From JBCBDX01 sp039822005 (lineage in GTDB: Bacteria; Pseudomonadota; Alphaproteobacteria; Rhizobiales; Rhizobiaceae): a stretch of DNA of 64,000 bases. Positions 16,791 through 25,715 of this stretch are shown piece by piece. The position numbers were made by a program, and so were the translations under genes. Numbering within the stretch: position 1 is the first letter of the stretch; every line of letters starts with the position of its first letter. The notes under the pieces were generated by a model. It ran no database searches. It was not told the DNA's origin and saw only the letters and a list, made by a program, of their open reading frames with translations. Location: the NCBI GenBank assembly GCA_039822005.1, contig JBCBMZ010000001.1:682001-746000 (forward strand), given 5' to 3'.

Positions 16791-18215
16791 TTAGCCCAGA
16801 CCGGCGGCCTTACCGCTGGAAAGCGCATTGGCCGGCACATCTGCGTGCAGCTTGACTGTGTCATCGCGCGTCTCAATGTCCGCACGCGTTTCAATGTGAC
16901 CAATCACGCGGAAGCACACGATCACCGCTCCAAGGCCAAAGACAACCGCGCCCAGACCCCAACCGGCAATCGCACCCTGCGCACCGTACCATTGGCTGCC
17001 CAGCCAAACGAAAGGTATTACGCCGAGTGTAGATCGACCCCAATTGAAAAGGGTGGAGTAGAGCGCATAACCCAGATTGTTGAACGCTGCGTTCGCGACA
17101 AAAAGCGCGCCGTTAAACAAAAACGTGATTGCGATAAAACGGCAGAAGAAAATGATCAGGTCCCGCGCTTCGCCTTCGGTTTGAAACAGGTCAGCCAACG
17201 GGCCGGCCGAAACAAACAGCGCCGCGCAGACGAGGAATACATAGCCAAGGGTGAAGACGAGCGCGTCGCGCATCGTCTGGCGCAAGCGGTCGTAGAGCTT
17301 TGCGCCATAATTCTGTGCAAGGATCGGGCCGACCGCCCCGGAAAGCGCAAAAATAACACCGAATGCAACAGGCACCAGCCGTCCGATGACCGCCCACGCG
17401 GCAACAGCATCATCGCCATAGCGGGCAATTTCAGCCGTCACATAGGCATTGCCAATTGGCGTGGCGAGTTGCGTCATCACAGCGGGTCCGGCAATAAGCG
17501 AAAATGGGATGAGGATACGGCGAAAAGTCTTCACATCAGGGATTGCAACGAGCCCATGAACCACCGCAGCGCCGTACAGTCCGACAGCGCCAATGACAAA
17601 GCGCGAGATGACAGTTGCAATAGCCGCACCGGTGACGCCCAAGTCAAAGCCGAAAATGAGGATCGGATCCAGCACTGCCGATACGGCACCACCGATCAGT
17701 GTGACATACATGGCGCGTTTGGCGTCGCCCACGCCGCGCAAGATCCCCGACGCGCCCATGCCGATAGCCATAATGGTCGTTGAGGGCAGCACAATCTTCA
17801 AAAAATGATCTGCAATCTCAAGCGTTTCGCCCGTCGCTCCAAGGAGGCCTAGCAAGGGGCGTGTGTTAAACCACACGATCGCAACCAAAGCGGACACTAT
17901 GATCGTAATGAGCAAAAGGGCGGTGCCGCCGTCTTTTGCTGCTTCTTCCCGATCTCCCGCGCCAAGATTTCTCGCAACCAGCGCACCGGCCCCGATGGTC
18001 ATGCCAATGGCTGTAGAGATCAGAAAAAACTGGAGCGTGCCAGCATAGCCGATAGCTGCGGCAAGTTGTTTTTCACCCAATAGTGAAATGTAAAAAAGGT
18101 TGAGCGCATCAACGAGGAAAATGGCAACCAGACCGACCGATGCCGTCAACGTCATCACCACCACATGGCGCATGGTGGAGCCGGTGGTGAACTTTCCGCG
18201 GTCAGCAGCACTCAT
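16791..18215 (-). CDS. MATE-family multidrug/Na+ efflux transporter
   Basis: About 474 residues with roughly twelve hydrophobic segments in two similar halves, the MATE plan. Family-typical stretches include GSTMRHVVVMTL in helix 1 and the loops after helices 6 and 7. Substrate unknown. ATG 18215 is used because it overlaps the stop of the upstream VOC gene by 4 nt (ATGA), meaning coupled translation. Last gene of the three-gene leftward operon Kef - VOC - MATE. Confidence 0.88.
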   Translation of the reverse strand: MSAADRGKFTTGSTMRHVVVMTLTASVGLVAIFLVDALNLFYISLLGEKQLAAAIGYAGTLQFFLISTAIGMTIGAGALVARNLGAGDREEAAKDGGTALLLITIIVSALVAIVWFNTRPLLGLLGATGETLEIADHFLKIVLPSTTIMAIGMGASGILRGVGDAKRAMYVTLIGGAVSAVLDPILIFGFDLGVTGAAIATVISRFVIGAVGLYGAAVVHGLVAIPDVKTFRRILIPFSLIAGPAVMTQLATPIGNAYVTAEIARYGDDAVAAWAVIGRLVPVAFGVIFALSGAVGPILAQNYGAKLYDRLRQTMRDALVFTLGYVFLVCAALFVSAGPLADLFQTEGEARDLIIFFCRFIAITFLFNGALFVANAAFNNLGYALYSTLFNWGRSTLGVIPFVWLGSQWYGAQGAIAGWGLGAVVFGLGAVIVCFRVIGHIETRADIETRDDTVKLHADVPANALSSGKAAGLG

Positions 18216-18637
18216 GTGGCAAAAACCTTTGCTTTGTCGACAAACCCTTTGAACTCTAAAGCATTGCCGCATGGATCTTTGATGAACAGTGTTGCCTGTT
18301 CGCCGGGCTGGCCCACGAAACGCTTTGTCGGCTTGATTACCCAGTCGACATTGTCTGCGGCCTCTAATCGAGCCGCCAATTCATCCCATTCATCCATTGA
18401 CAGCACAACGCCGAAGTGCGGGATCGGCACTTCGACATCGTCAACAAAACCCGTCGCGGCCGCTGGTGCGCTTGGACCCAGATGGGCAGACATTTGATGA
18501 CCGAAGAGCGAGAAATCCGTCCAAGTCGTCGACGAACGCCCCTGTTTGCAACCCAGAACATCGATGTAGAAGGCGCGTGTCTCCGCCAGGTCCTGAACAG
18601 GAAAAGCAAGGTGAAAGGGTGAGATTGGATCACTCAC
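18212..18637 (-). CDS. VOC-superfamily protein (glyoxalase/bleomycin-resistance fold)
   Basis: A 141-residue single-module VOC protein with two beta-alpha-beta-beta-beta units: HLAFPVQDLAETRAFYIDVLG at the start and FIKDPCGNALEFKGF at the end. Candidate metal ligands His (FHLAF), His (PHFGVVLS) and Glu (ALEFK) are kept, so an enzyme rather than a binding protein is plausible; substrate unknown. It starts with GTG 18637, overlapping the Kef gene stop by 4 nt, and its own stop overlaps the MATE start by 4 nt. The context suggests handling of a toxic electrophile or drug. Confidence 0.85.
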   Translation of the reverse strand: MSDPISPFHLAFPVQDLAETRAFYIDVLGCKQGRSSTTWTDFSLFGHQMSAHLGPSAPAAATGFVDDVEVPIPHFGVVLSMDEWDELAARLEAADNVDWVIKPTKRFVGQPGEQATLFIKDPCGNALEFKGFVDKAKVFAT

Positions 18638-20484
18638 TTCGCAGACTGCTCTTCATTGAGTTTTTCTTTCACGCCATCCTTGGCGGGATTAAGAATTTCC
18701 GACTCTCTTTGCGGTTCCATCAAAGGCTCCGGTGAGACGGGTTTGTTCAAAAGCATGTGCCCTCCGGCGAAGATCCCGTCAGCCGCCTGTATGTCCAGGC
18801 GCTCCGCGTCGCGCCTGCGTACATCTTTGCGGATGACCTTTGCAAGGTCTTCGCTCGCACCGAGCGCTTCAAGCGTCTTCTGCCCAAACTTCAGGCCGCT
18901 TTCGAACGTCTCGCGCACTTCAAAATCAACGCCTTTTGACCGCAACTCCAGCGTATGCGCCCGGTCATACGAGCGTACAAAAAGCCGGGCGTCGGGAAAC
19001 TCGCGTTGCACCAAATCCACAATGCGCGTGGTGATAAATTTGCGCTGTGTGACGATGGCAACAATTTTGGCATGTCGAATGCCCGCCGCTTCCAGAACCT
19101 CCTTGCGGGTGCCGTCGCCAAAATATATGCGAAATCCGAACTTTTGCGCCGAGCGGACCCGTTCGGCGCTGTTGTCAAGGACGGTTACGGAATTGCCGCC
19201 AGCCAACAGCATTTGCGCGGCCACTTGCCCGAGGCGGGAAAACCCGATCATCAACACGTCGGCACCCACCTGAACACCGGCAAAGTCCTCTTCCATTTCC
19301 TCCGGTTTTTCATGCCGGAACATGAAATCGGACAAGGCCACCGCCAGGGGTGTCAAAGCCATGGATACTGTGACGATGGCAATAAGAAGTGACGCTATGG
19401 ATGTCTCGAAAATGGCAAGGCTGGTCGCCGCAGAGAACATCACAAAGCCGAATTCACCGGCCTGCGGCAGGAATAAGGACGTTCGGATGCTGACCTTGTG
19501 AGCAATCCCAAAAGCGTAGCAAAGCCCGTAAATGATGGCAGCCTTTATGATCATCAAGATTGGCGCAGCGGCAAGAATAATGGGCCAATTGTCAAAAAGG
19601 ACAGACAGGTTGAGGCTGAGACCGATAGCCATGAAGAACAGGCCGAGCAAAAGACCCCGGAAGGGCTCAATATTGGCCTCCAATTCATGGCGGAACGAGC
19701 TTTCTGCCAGCATGACGCCAGCAATAAACGCTCCAAGCGCCATGGATACGCCTGCAGATTGCATGACGACCGCCGATCCCAACACGATCAGCAACGCGGT
19801 TGCGATCATCGCTTCCTTTGCGCCTGTGTTGCCAATGACGCGAAAAAGCGGGTTCAATCCATATCGACCTGCGGCGATAAGAAAACCGATGGCGGCCAGC
19901 GCAAATGCAAAATCTCGCCAGCCACCGCCCAGTTCGCTTTGCGCACCGGTGGCGAGCAAGGGGATGACAGCCAGAAGCGGGACAATGGCGATGTCTTGAA
20001 ACAACAAGATGGCGAAGGACTTTTGTCCGTGCGGTCGGCCTCGTTCGCCACGTTCATCCAGTATTTGCAGAGCAAAAGCGGTCGAAGAGAGTGCCAGGCC
20101 GAAGCCGATAACGGCGCTGGCAGCGAAACTGAACCCGCCTATCAGGGCGGTCAAAGCTGTCAGGACCAAGCCTGTCACCATCACCTGCAGGAAGCCGAGA
20201 CCAAAAATATCGCGCCGGAGCGACCATAATCGTTTGGGATTGAGTTCCAGCCCGATAACAAACAGCAGAAACACGACGCCCAACTCGGAAACCTGCAAAA
20301 TGGCTTCAGCGTCGGTGATCAATCCCAACATCGGGCCGACGACCACGCCGGCGCTCAAATAGCCCAAAACAGTGCCCAATCCGATCCGCTTGAAGAGCGG
20401 CGCGGCAACAACGGCACCACCCAAAAGGATGACCGCTTCACTTAAAATGCCACTCGCCTCACCACCTGCCATTTTCGTCTCCAT
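18634..20484 (-). CDS. Kef-type K+/H+ antiporter with TrkA-N (RCK) domain
   Basis: A CPA2-family monovalent cation:proton antiporter of about 616 residues. Roughly the first 390 residues are a 12-13 helix membrane domain. A cytoplasmic RCK domain follows with the Rossmann motif MIGFSRLGQVAAQ and the acidic end of the second strand (VTVLDNSAERV). An acidic, Lys-rich tail ends the protein. KefB/KefC proteins are gated by glutathione and its electrophile adducts; regulation here is inferred. ATG 20484 (METKMAGG) is preferred; the frame extends upstream without recognisable homology. First gene of the operon. Confidence 0.88.
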   Translation of the reverse strand: METKMAGGEASGILSEAVILLGGAVVAAPLFKRIGLGTVLGYLSAGVVVGPMLGLITDAEAILQVSELGVVFLLFVIGLELNPKRLWSLRRDIFGLGFLQVMVTGLVLTALTALIGGFSFAASAVIGFGLALSSTAFALQILDERGERGRPHGQKSFAILLFQDIAIVPLLAVIPLLATGAQSELGGGWRDFAFALAAIGFLIAAGRYGLNPLFRVIGNTGAKEAMIATALLIVLGSAVVMQSAGVSMALGAFIAGVMLAESSFRHELEANIEPFRGLLLGLFFMAIGLSLNLSVLFDNWPIILAAAPILMIIKAAIIYGLCYAFGIAHKVSIRTSLFLPQAGEFGFVMFSAATSLAIFETSIASLLIAIVTVSMALTPLAVALSDFMFRHEKPEEMEEDFAGVQVGADVLMIGFSRLGQVAAQMLLAGGNSVTVLDNSAERVRSAQKFGFRIYFGDGTRKEVLEAAGIRHAKIVAIVTQRKFITTRIVDLVQREFPDARLFVRSYDRAHTLELRSKGVDFEVRETFESGLKFGQKTLEALGASEDLAKVIRKDVRRRDAERLDIQAADGIFAGGHMLLNKPVSPEPLMEPQRESEILNPAKDGVKEKLNEEQSAK

Positions 20485-20596
20485 AGTCCATATATGCCAA
20501 GCAGGCTTGATGGTCGCGCCTGGCAGGCTTAGATCACGCCAAGCAGCTTTCCAAACGCAAGCATGCATATTGTTTTATCTCAAGCCGGAAGTCGTC

Positions 20597-21934
20597 ATGT
20601 CACACCAAAACCAGCTATTATTGGATCGCGCTGCAGCATTGGTGGAGGCTGCCAAGCGCGCGGGCGCCGATGCTTCTGACGCCGTTAGCGTATTGTCGCG
20701 TTCGCGCTCGGTGAGCGTGCGCAACGGTGTTGTGGAAAACACCGATGCATCGGAGGGCGACAGCCTTTCGCTGCGCGTTTTTGTGGATGGGCGCGTGGCC
20801 TCCGTCGCCGCTGATGTGTCGACGTCGGTAGACATGTTGGCTGAGCGGGCGGTGGCCATGGCGCGGGTGTCGCCGCAAGACAAATATAATCAACTCCCCG
20901 ACGCATCCGTTTTGGCTAAGGATTTCGTCGACCTGGATAAAAATGATACGACCGAAGTCCTCACAGACAAACTTGTTGAAAATGCGTTAGCCGCAGAAGC
21001 GGCTGCGCTGGGTGTCAACGGCGTGACGGGATCGATGGGCGGCAGTGCTTCGGCGGGCGCTAGCGGCATGGTCTTGGCTTCATCGAATGGCTTTAGCGGC
21101 TTCTATGAGGGAACCGGTTTTGGCGTCTCGGTATCGGCCATTGCCGGTGAAGGCACCAAGATGCAGCGCGATTATGATTATTCGTCCGCCTCCCATTACG
21201 CCGATATGGACGACCCTGAACATGTCGGGCGCTCGGCGGGCGAACGCGCGGTAAAGCGGCTCCACCCCCGCAAAGTGGACACTCAAGCAGTGACGGCGGT
21301 TTATGACCCTCGGGTTGCGCGCGGTATACTGGGGCACCTGACCGGCGCGATCAACGGCGGCGCTGTGGCGCGCAAGAGTACTTTTCTGCGCGATGCCATG
21401 GGAACGAAAATTGCCAATAACGCTATCACCATCGTCGACGATCCATTTATTGCCCGCAACAGCGGTTCGCGGCCTTTCGACGGTGAAGGCATTGCAGGTG
21501 AACGCATGGCCATGGTGAAAGATGGCGTGTTGCAAAATTGGTATCTTTCAACGCCGATCGCCAATGAACTGGGCCTGACCACAAATGGTCGCGGCCGCCG
21601 TTCGGGAACGCAAGTTGGCGCCGGACCGACGAACGTCTTTATTGAGCCGGGTGAAAAAACGCCCGAGGAGCTCATCGCGCAGATGGGTACGGGCCTTTAT
21701 GTCACCGAGATGATCGGATCGGGCGTGAACATGGTCACCGGTGAATATAGCCGCGGTGTTTCAGGTTATTGGGTTGAAAACGGAGAGCTGACGTTCCCGG
21801 TCTCGGAGGTCACGCTTGCTTCGAACTTGAAAAACATGTTTTTGCGGATGGTCCCGGCTAACGATCTGGACCGAAAATATGCGACCGCAGCGCCTACACT
21901 CCTTTTTGAAAACATGATGTTGGCGGGCATTTGA
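20597..21934 (+). CDS. pmbA: TldD/PmbA family metalloprotease subunit (TldE)
   Basis: PmbA (TldE) partners TldD in a zinc protease that trims peptides such as microcin precursors and CcdA. The 445-residue product shows the N-terminal EAAKRAGADASDAVSV and RSVSVRNGVVE strand, and the C-terminal GGAVARKS, GLTTNGRGRRSGTQVGAGPTNV and VTGEYSRGVSGYWVENGE family blocks. The HExxxH metal motif belongs to TldD and is absent here, as expected. ATG 20597 has GGAAG upstream; the frame extends earlier over the kef promoter area but without homology. Confidence 0.92.
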   Translation: MSHQNQLLLDRAAALVEAAKRAGADASDAVSVLSRSRSVSVRNGVVENTDASEGDSLSLRVFVDGRVASVAADVSTSVDMLAERAVAMARVSPQDKYNQLPDASVLAKDFVDLDKNDTTEVLTDKLVENALAAEAAALGVNGVTGSMGGSASAGASGMVLASSNGFSGFYEGTGFGVSVSAIAGEGTKMQRDYDYSSASHYADMDDPEHVGRSAGERAVKRLHPRKVDTQAVTAVYDPRVARGILGHLTGAINGGAVARKSTFLRDAMGTKIANNAITIVDDPFIARNSGSRPFDGEGIAGERMAMVKDGVLQNWYLSTPIANELGLTTNGRGRRSGTQVGAGPTNVFIEPGEKTPEELIAQMGTGLYVTEMIGSGVNMVTGEYSRGVSGYWVENGELTFPVSEVTLASNLKNMFLRMVPANDLDRKYATAAPTLLFENMMLAGI

Positions 21935-21937
21935 TCC

Positions 21938-22726
21938 GTGACACTACCCTTAATTGCCGAGGACACGGCACTGCTTGCACAGGCGGCAACGGAAGCGTCC
22001 GACATTGCGATGCACTATTTCCGGCGCGCTTCTTTGCGTGTCGATTTGAAGGAAAATAATTCGCCCGTTAGCGAAGGTGACTACGCGGTAGACAAGTATC
22101 TGCGCGAGACACTAACCCATGCTCGCCCTGCTTACGGCTGGCTGTCCGAGGAAACAGCCGATGATGACCCGTCAAGTCGGATGGGTGCGGCCCGCACCTT
22201 TATCGTTGATCCGATTGACGGCACCCGTGCCTATATATCCGGGCGAGATACATGGTGCATCAGCATGGCAATCGTCGAGGACGGTCGACCTGTCGCCGGC
22301 TTGTTGGCCTGTCCCGCACTGGGAGAATCGATCTGCGCAAGCATTGTCGACGAGCAGAGGGTTTTGACCGATGACGACGTCCGCCCCATCATTGTCGGTG
22401 GGCGCAAGGCCCATGTCCGTGACCTAGCGAAACGGTTGCCGACCGTCGCGATCAAAGAGGGCCACCATGTGCCATCCCTGGCGTACCGCATCGCGATGGT
22501 CGCAGACGGGCGGCTTGCAGGGACTTTCATTCGAAAACACGCCCATGAATGGGATGTTGCGGCTGCTGACGTGATTGCAACCATGGCTGGCGCATGTTTT
22601 GTCGATGCCGATGGAGAACAAATTATCTATAATCAAAGGGCCCCGACACTGGGCGAAATGGTTTGTGCCAAACCTGCCCTTATTGGGCCAATGTTGAATG
22701 TTGTGACTGCCAACAGCATTCGGTAA
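21938..22726 (+). CDS. Inositol-monophosphatase family / 3'(2'),5'-bisphosphate nucleotidase
   Basis: Mg2+-dependent phosphatase. Family motifs are WLSEE (metal ligand Glu), VDPIDGTRAYISG (core DPIDGT) and HEWDVAAADVI near the C-terminus. The CysQ branch hydrolyses PAP to AMP in sulfate assimilation; SuhB-type inositol phosphatase activity cannot be excluded. It starts with GTG 21938, three bases after the pmbA stop, so the two are likely coupled. It leads into the DUF4170-waaA-lpxK genes. Confidence 0.85.
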   Translation: MTLPLIAEDTALLAQAATEASDIAMHYFRRASLRVDLKENNSPVSEGDYAVDKYLRETLTHARPAYGWLSEETADDDPSSRMGAARTFIVDPIDGTRAYISGRDTWCISMAIVEDGRPVAGLLACPALGESICASIVDEQRVLTDDDVRPIIVGGRKAHVRDLAKRLPTVAIKEGHHVPSLAYRIAMVADGRLAGTFIRKHAHEWDVAAADVIATMAGACFVDADGEQIIYNQRAPTLGEMVCAKPALIGPMLNVVTANSIR

Positions 22727-22758
22727 AGGGGCGGATACGAATTGGCCGGGAGACGCTG

Positions 22759-22995
22759 ATGGCTGACGCCACCCAAGACAAGCAATTGCTTCACCTCGTT
22801 TTTGGGGGAGAATTGGAAACGCCGGAAGAAATGAAATTCCGCGACCTTGATGAGTTGGACATAGTCGGGATATTCCCCGACTACGCGAGCGCGGCGGCGG
22901 CTTGGAAGTCCAAAGCACAATTGACGGTAGACAATGCGCATATGCGTTATTTCGTTGTTCACCTGCATCGGCTGCTTGAGCCAGACGAAGGTTGA
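22759..22995 (+). CDS. DUF4170 small protein
   Basis: A 78-residue soluble protein with the DUF4170 pattern: LHLVFGGEL near the N-terminus, VGIFPDYASAAAAWKSKAQ in the middle and YFVVHLHRLL at the end. Function unknown. In Hyphomicrobiales this gene is regularly next to waaA, as here, which hints at a role in lipid A/Kdo biology but proves nothing. Start at ATG 22759 (MADATQ); the upstream open frame covers the end of the phosphatase gene in another frame. Confidence 0.85.
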   Translation: MADATQDKQLLHLVFGGELETPEEMKFRDLDELDIVGIFPDYASAAAAWKSKAQLTVDNAHMRYFVVHLHRLLEPDEG

Positions 22996-23061
22996 CCGTG
23001 GAAAAGGAAAAACGCCGTAGCCCCGCAAAGCGGTAGCGCGGCTGATGAGAAAAGAGCGAAG

Positions 23062-24426
23062 ATGAGTGAACGTTGGGCACGCACTGCCATGCAGGCCTAC
23101 CGGTGGGCTGGTGTGGCCGCCTATCCACTGGTGGGCACCTATATGCGTGTGCGGGCGTCACAGGGCAAGGAACAGGCGTCACGTCGTGGCGAGCGCTTTG
23201 GCCGTCCGTCGATGCCCCGTCCGCCAGGTCCGCTTGTTTGGGTTCACGCGGCCAGCCTGGGCGAGACGAGTGCGGTGATTGCGTTGATCCGTCGCTTGAA
23301 AGCCGCGAATGTGGGTGTGGTTTTGACCACCGGCACCGTGACCTCCGCCATCATGGCCAAGGAACGGCTTGGCGATCTGATCATTCACCAATATGTGCCG
23401 CTCGATCTAAAGCCTGCTGTCAGCCGTTTTCTGGGTTATTGGCGGCCCGACTTGGCGGTTTTTGCCGAGAGTGAAATCTGGCCGATGACGATCCTCGAAC
23501 TTGCTTCACGCCGAATACCTCAGGTACTGATCAATGGCCGCATGTCGGACCGCTCCTTTGCCCGTTGGCACAAGCGCCTGGCGCTGGCAGAATCATTGTT
23601 TGAGAACTTTTCGGCGGTCGCGGCGCAATCGGAAGTGGATGCCGAGCGCTTTTCTGCGTTGGGTGCGCGCCCGGTCACGACAACCGGTAACTTGAAAGTT
23701 GATGTGCCGGTTCCGCCGGTCGATCCGCAAGTAGCCGAGCAACTTGCCCAAAGCATCAAGGGGCGTCCTGTTTGGGCAGCAATTTCCACACATGAGGGTG
23801 AGGAGATCATGGCTGCGCGGGTGCATAAGGCGCTTAAGTCCAAATGGCCGAACCTGCTGACTGTCGTCGTTCCCCGGCATCCGGATCGCTCCCCTGAGCT
23901 TTACAAAACTTTTGATGCCAACGGGCTACAAGTTGATTTGCGCAGTCAAGCAGGGTTCCCTCAGTCGACCTCGGATATTTTTCTCGGCGACACGATCGGG
24001 GAGATGGGTCTGTATTTGCGGATGGCGCCCATTGCGTTTGTGGGCCGGTCGCTGGCGATTAAAGCCAAGGGTGGCCAAAATCCACTGGAACCGGCGGTGC
24101 TTGATACCGCCATCTTGACGGGTCCCAATATCTCCAACTTTGAAGACCCCTATCGTCGTTTGATCGAAAACACCGGCGCGCGCGTCGTCTATGATGAGAA
24201 AGAGCTGGCCAAGATCGTTCATCTGCTTTTGTCAAAACCGGAGGCACGCAAAGCGATTGCGCAATCGGCAATGCGGGTCGTTTCCGATATGGAAGGCGCT
24301 TTTGAACGGACGTGGCAAGCACTGCGCCCATATGTCAACCCGCTGGTTGTTTCGGTTGGCTTGAGCGACGTTGGTGACCCAGGTTCATCGCTTGAAATTG
24401 AAGATATGATCGATGGCAGCCGGTAA
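23062..24426 (+). CDS. waaA: 3-deoxy-D-manno-octulosonic acid (Kdo) transferase
   Basis: Adds Kdo to lipid IVA at the inner face of the cytoplasmic membrane (GT30 family). An N-terminal membrane anchor is followed by WVHAASLGET with the catalytic Glu, VLTTGTVTSA, QYVPLDL and AVFAESEIWP, then the Kdo/CMP-binding half with STHEGEE, VPRHPDR and the QNPLEPA motif near the end. Length 454 aa is normal. The 3' end overlaps lpxK by 14 nt. Confidence 0.95.
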   Translation: MSERWARTAMQAYRWAGVAAYPLVGTYMRVRASQGKEQASRRGERFGRPSMPRPPGPLVWVHAASLGETSAVIALIRRLKAANVGVVLTTGTVTSAIMAKERLGDLIIHQYVPLDLKPAVSRFLGYWRPDLAVFAESEIWPMTILELASRRIPQVLINGRMSDRSFARWHKRLALAESLFENFSAVAAQSEVDAERFSALGARPVTTTGNLKVDVPVPPVDPQVAEQLAQSIKGRPVWAAISTHEGEEIMAARVHKALKSKWPNLLTVVVPRHPDRSPELYKTFDANGLQVDLRSQAGFPQSTSDIFLGDTIGEMGLYLRMAPIAFVGRSLAIKAKGGQNPLEPAVLDTAILTGPNISNFEDPYRRLIENTGARVVYDEKELAKIVHLLLSKPEARKAIAQSAMRVVSDMEGAFERTWQALRPYVNPLVVSVGLSDVGDPGSSLEIEDMIDGSR

Positions 24427-25459
24427 GAGCGCGCCAGACTTCTGGTTTCAACCAGCCTCGTGGCAAGCGCTGGTCCTTTCGCCCTTGGGTATGGCCTATG
24501 GGGCTCTTGCGGCCAGTCAAATGGCCCGTACGAAACCCAACGCCATCGATGCGCCGGTGCTGTGCGTTGGCAATTTCACGGTGGGTGGCGCGGGAAAAAC
24601 ACCAACGGCGCTCGCGCTGGTAACGACAGCCCTCCAAAAGGGTTTGAAGCCCGGTGTCGTATTGCGTGGCTATGGCGGTCAAAAAAGACGACCGCATCGC
24701 GTTGACCCGCAAATCGACACCACGTCGGCGGTCGGCGACGAAGCACTTCTGTATGCTGCGCAGGTGCCGACCATTGTCGGCGCTGACCGCTCACAAAGTG
24801 CCGGTCTTCTTCTTGAGGCCGGATGCAATTTCATCATCATGGATGATGGCTTTCAAAGCCGGACCCTGCACTATGACTTTGCCCTCGCCGTTGTCGATGG
24901 GCGACGCGGTCTTGGCAACCGCAAATCGCTACCTGCCGGTCCGATGCGTGCGCCCTTGGCCACCCAAATGCCTTACGCTGATATGTTGCTGTTGATCGGC
25001 GAGGGAGGTCCGGGCGAGCACACACTGCGTGATGCTGCCAGAGCAGCAAAGCCGATCACTCGCGCCAGCCTCGTACCGATACAAGCAAAGACGGTTTTGA
25101 AAAAAAAACTGATTGCCTTCAGCGGGATCGGCGATCCGCAAAAGTTTTTCGACACAATAAGGATCAATGGCGGCAAACTAGTGCACATCCAGCCGTTTCC
25201 CGACCATCATGAATTTACGGAGTTGGACGCGGCAGGTTTGCTCGATGCTGCCAAAACCAAAAAACTTGACCTCGTCACCACCCAAAAGGATCATGTGCGG
25301 TTGAAGGGAAAAGGTGGTTTGCGGGACGAGCTGGCGTCAAAAGCGTCAATTCTTCGCGTTGAATTGCGTTTTGCCGATCAAGCCAAGCCAGCACAAATCG
25401 TTGAAAGCACATTGGAAAATTACAACGCGCGGAAGATGCGCACGTTAACTTCACACTAG
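24413..25459 (+). CDS. lpxK: Tetraacyldisaccharide 4'-kinase
   Basis: Phosphorylates the 4' position of the lipid A disaccharide precursor at the inner membrane. The Walker A-type P-loop is in VGNFTVGGAGKTPTAL (about residues 46-61) after an N-terminal amphipathic membrane segment, and LRGYGG, VGDEALL and MDDGFQ are further family markers. 348 aa, normal length. Starts inside the waaA end, so translation is coupled. Its 3' end overlaps the convergent DUF2093 gene by 4 nt. Confidence 0.95.
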   Translation: MAAGKSAPDFWFQPASWQALVLSPLGMAYGALAASQMARTKPNAIDAPVLCVGNFTVGGAGKTPTALALVTTALQKGLKPGVVLRGYGGQKRRPHRVDPQIDTTSAVGDEALLYAAQVPTIVGADRSQSAGLLLEAGCNFIIMDDGFQSRTLHYDFALAVVDGRRGLGNRKSLPAGPMRAPLATQMPYADMLLLIGEGGPGEHTLRDAARAAKPITRASLVPIQAKTVLKKKLIAFSGIGDPQKFFDTIRINGGKLVHIQPFPDHHEFTELDAAGLLDAAKTKKLDLVTTQKDHVRLKGKGGLRDELASKASILRVELRFADQAKPAQIVESTLENYNARKMRTLTSH

Positions 25460-25713
25460 GATCGGACGTTTCCGGCGTTGCGTTCAGCCGTAAGCGACGC
25501 GTTGACGTCAATATAGGCTTCTTGGCGCTCCACGCTCCAATACTTCAACTCGTCAAGGGGTATCGGTTTGCCGGTTACGGCACAACGCACAAAGCTGCCT
25601 GGTGACAAGACGCGGAAATCCGCATCCAAATACTTCACCTTGGCTTCACTTATTCCTGACAGGTCATGAATATTCATGAGTTCGCTATATTCCATCTGGC
25701 CGAAAACGTCCAT
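25456..25713 (-). CDS. DUF2093 small protein
   Basis: A soluble protein of about 73-85 residues recognised by AKVKYLDADFRVLSPG, FVRCAVTGKPIPLDELKYWSV and RQEAY, the DUF2093 signature. Two features, a Cys after FVR and a Lys/Pro-rich turn, are conserved; no function is known. It follows mutL by 2 nt, the common order in Hyphomicrobiales, so it is probably translated from the mutL message. ATGs at 25713, 25695 and 25677 are all possible starts. Confidence 0.85.
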   Translation of the reverse strand: MDVFGQMEYSELMNIHDLSGISEAKVKYLDADFRVLSPGSFVRCAVTGKPIPLDELKYWSVERQEAYIDVNASLTAERNAGNVRS

Positions 25714-25715
25714 CG

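Noticed and set aside
16731..17783. Rightward frame of 350 codons opposite the MATE gene
   Set aside because: Composition (His/Asp/Arg-rich) typical of an antisense frame; the MATE protein is certain.
19498..20229. Rightward frame of 243 codons opposite the Kef gene
   Set aside because: Antisense to membrane-domain codons; polar, no family.
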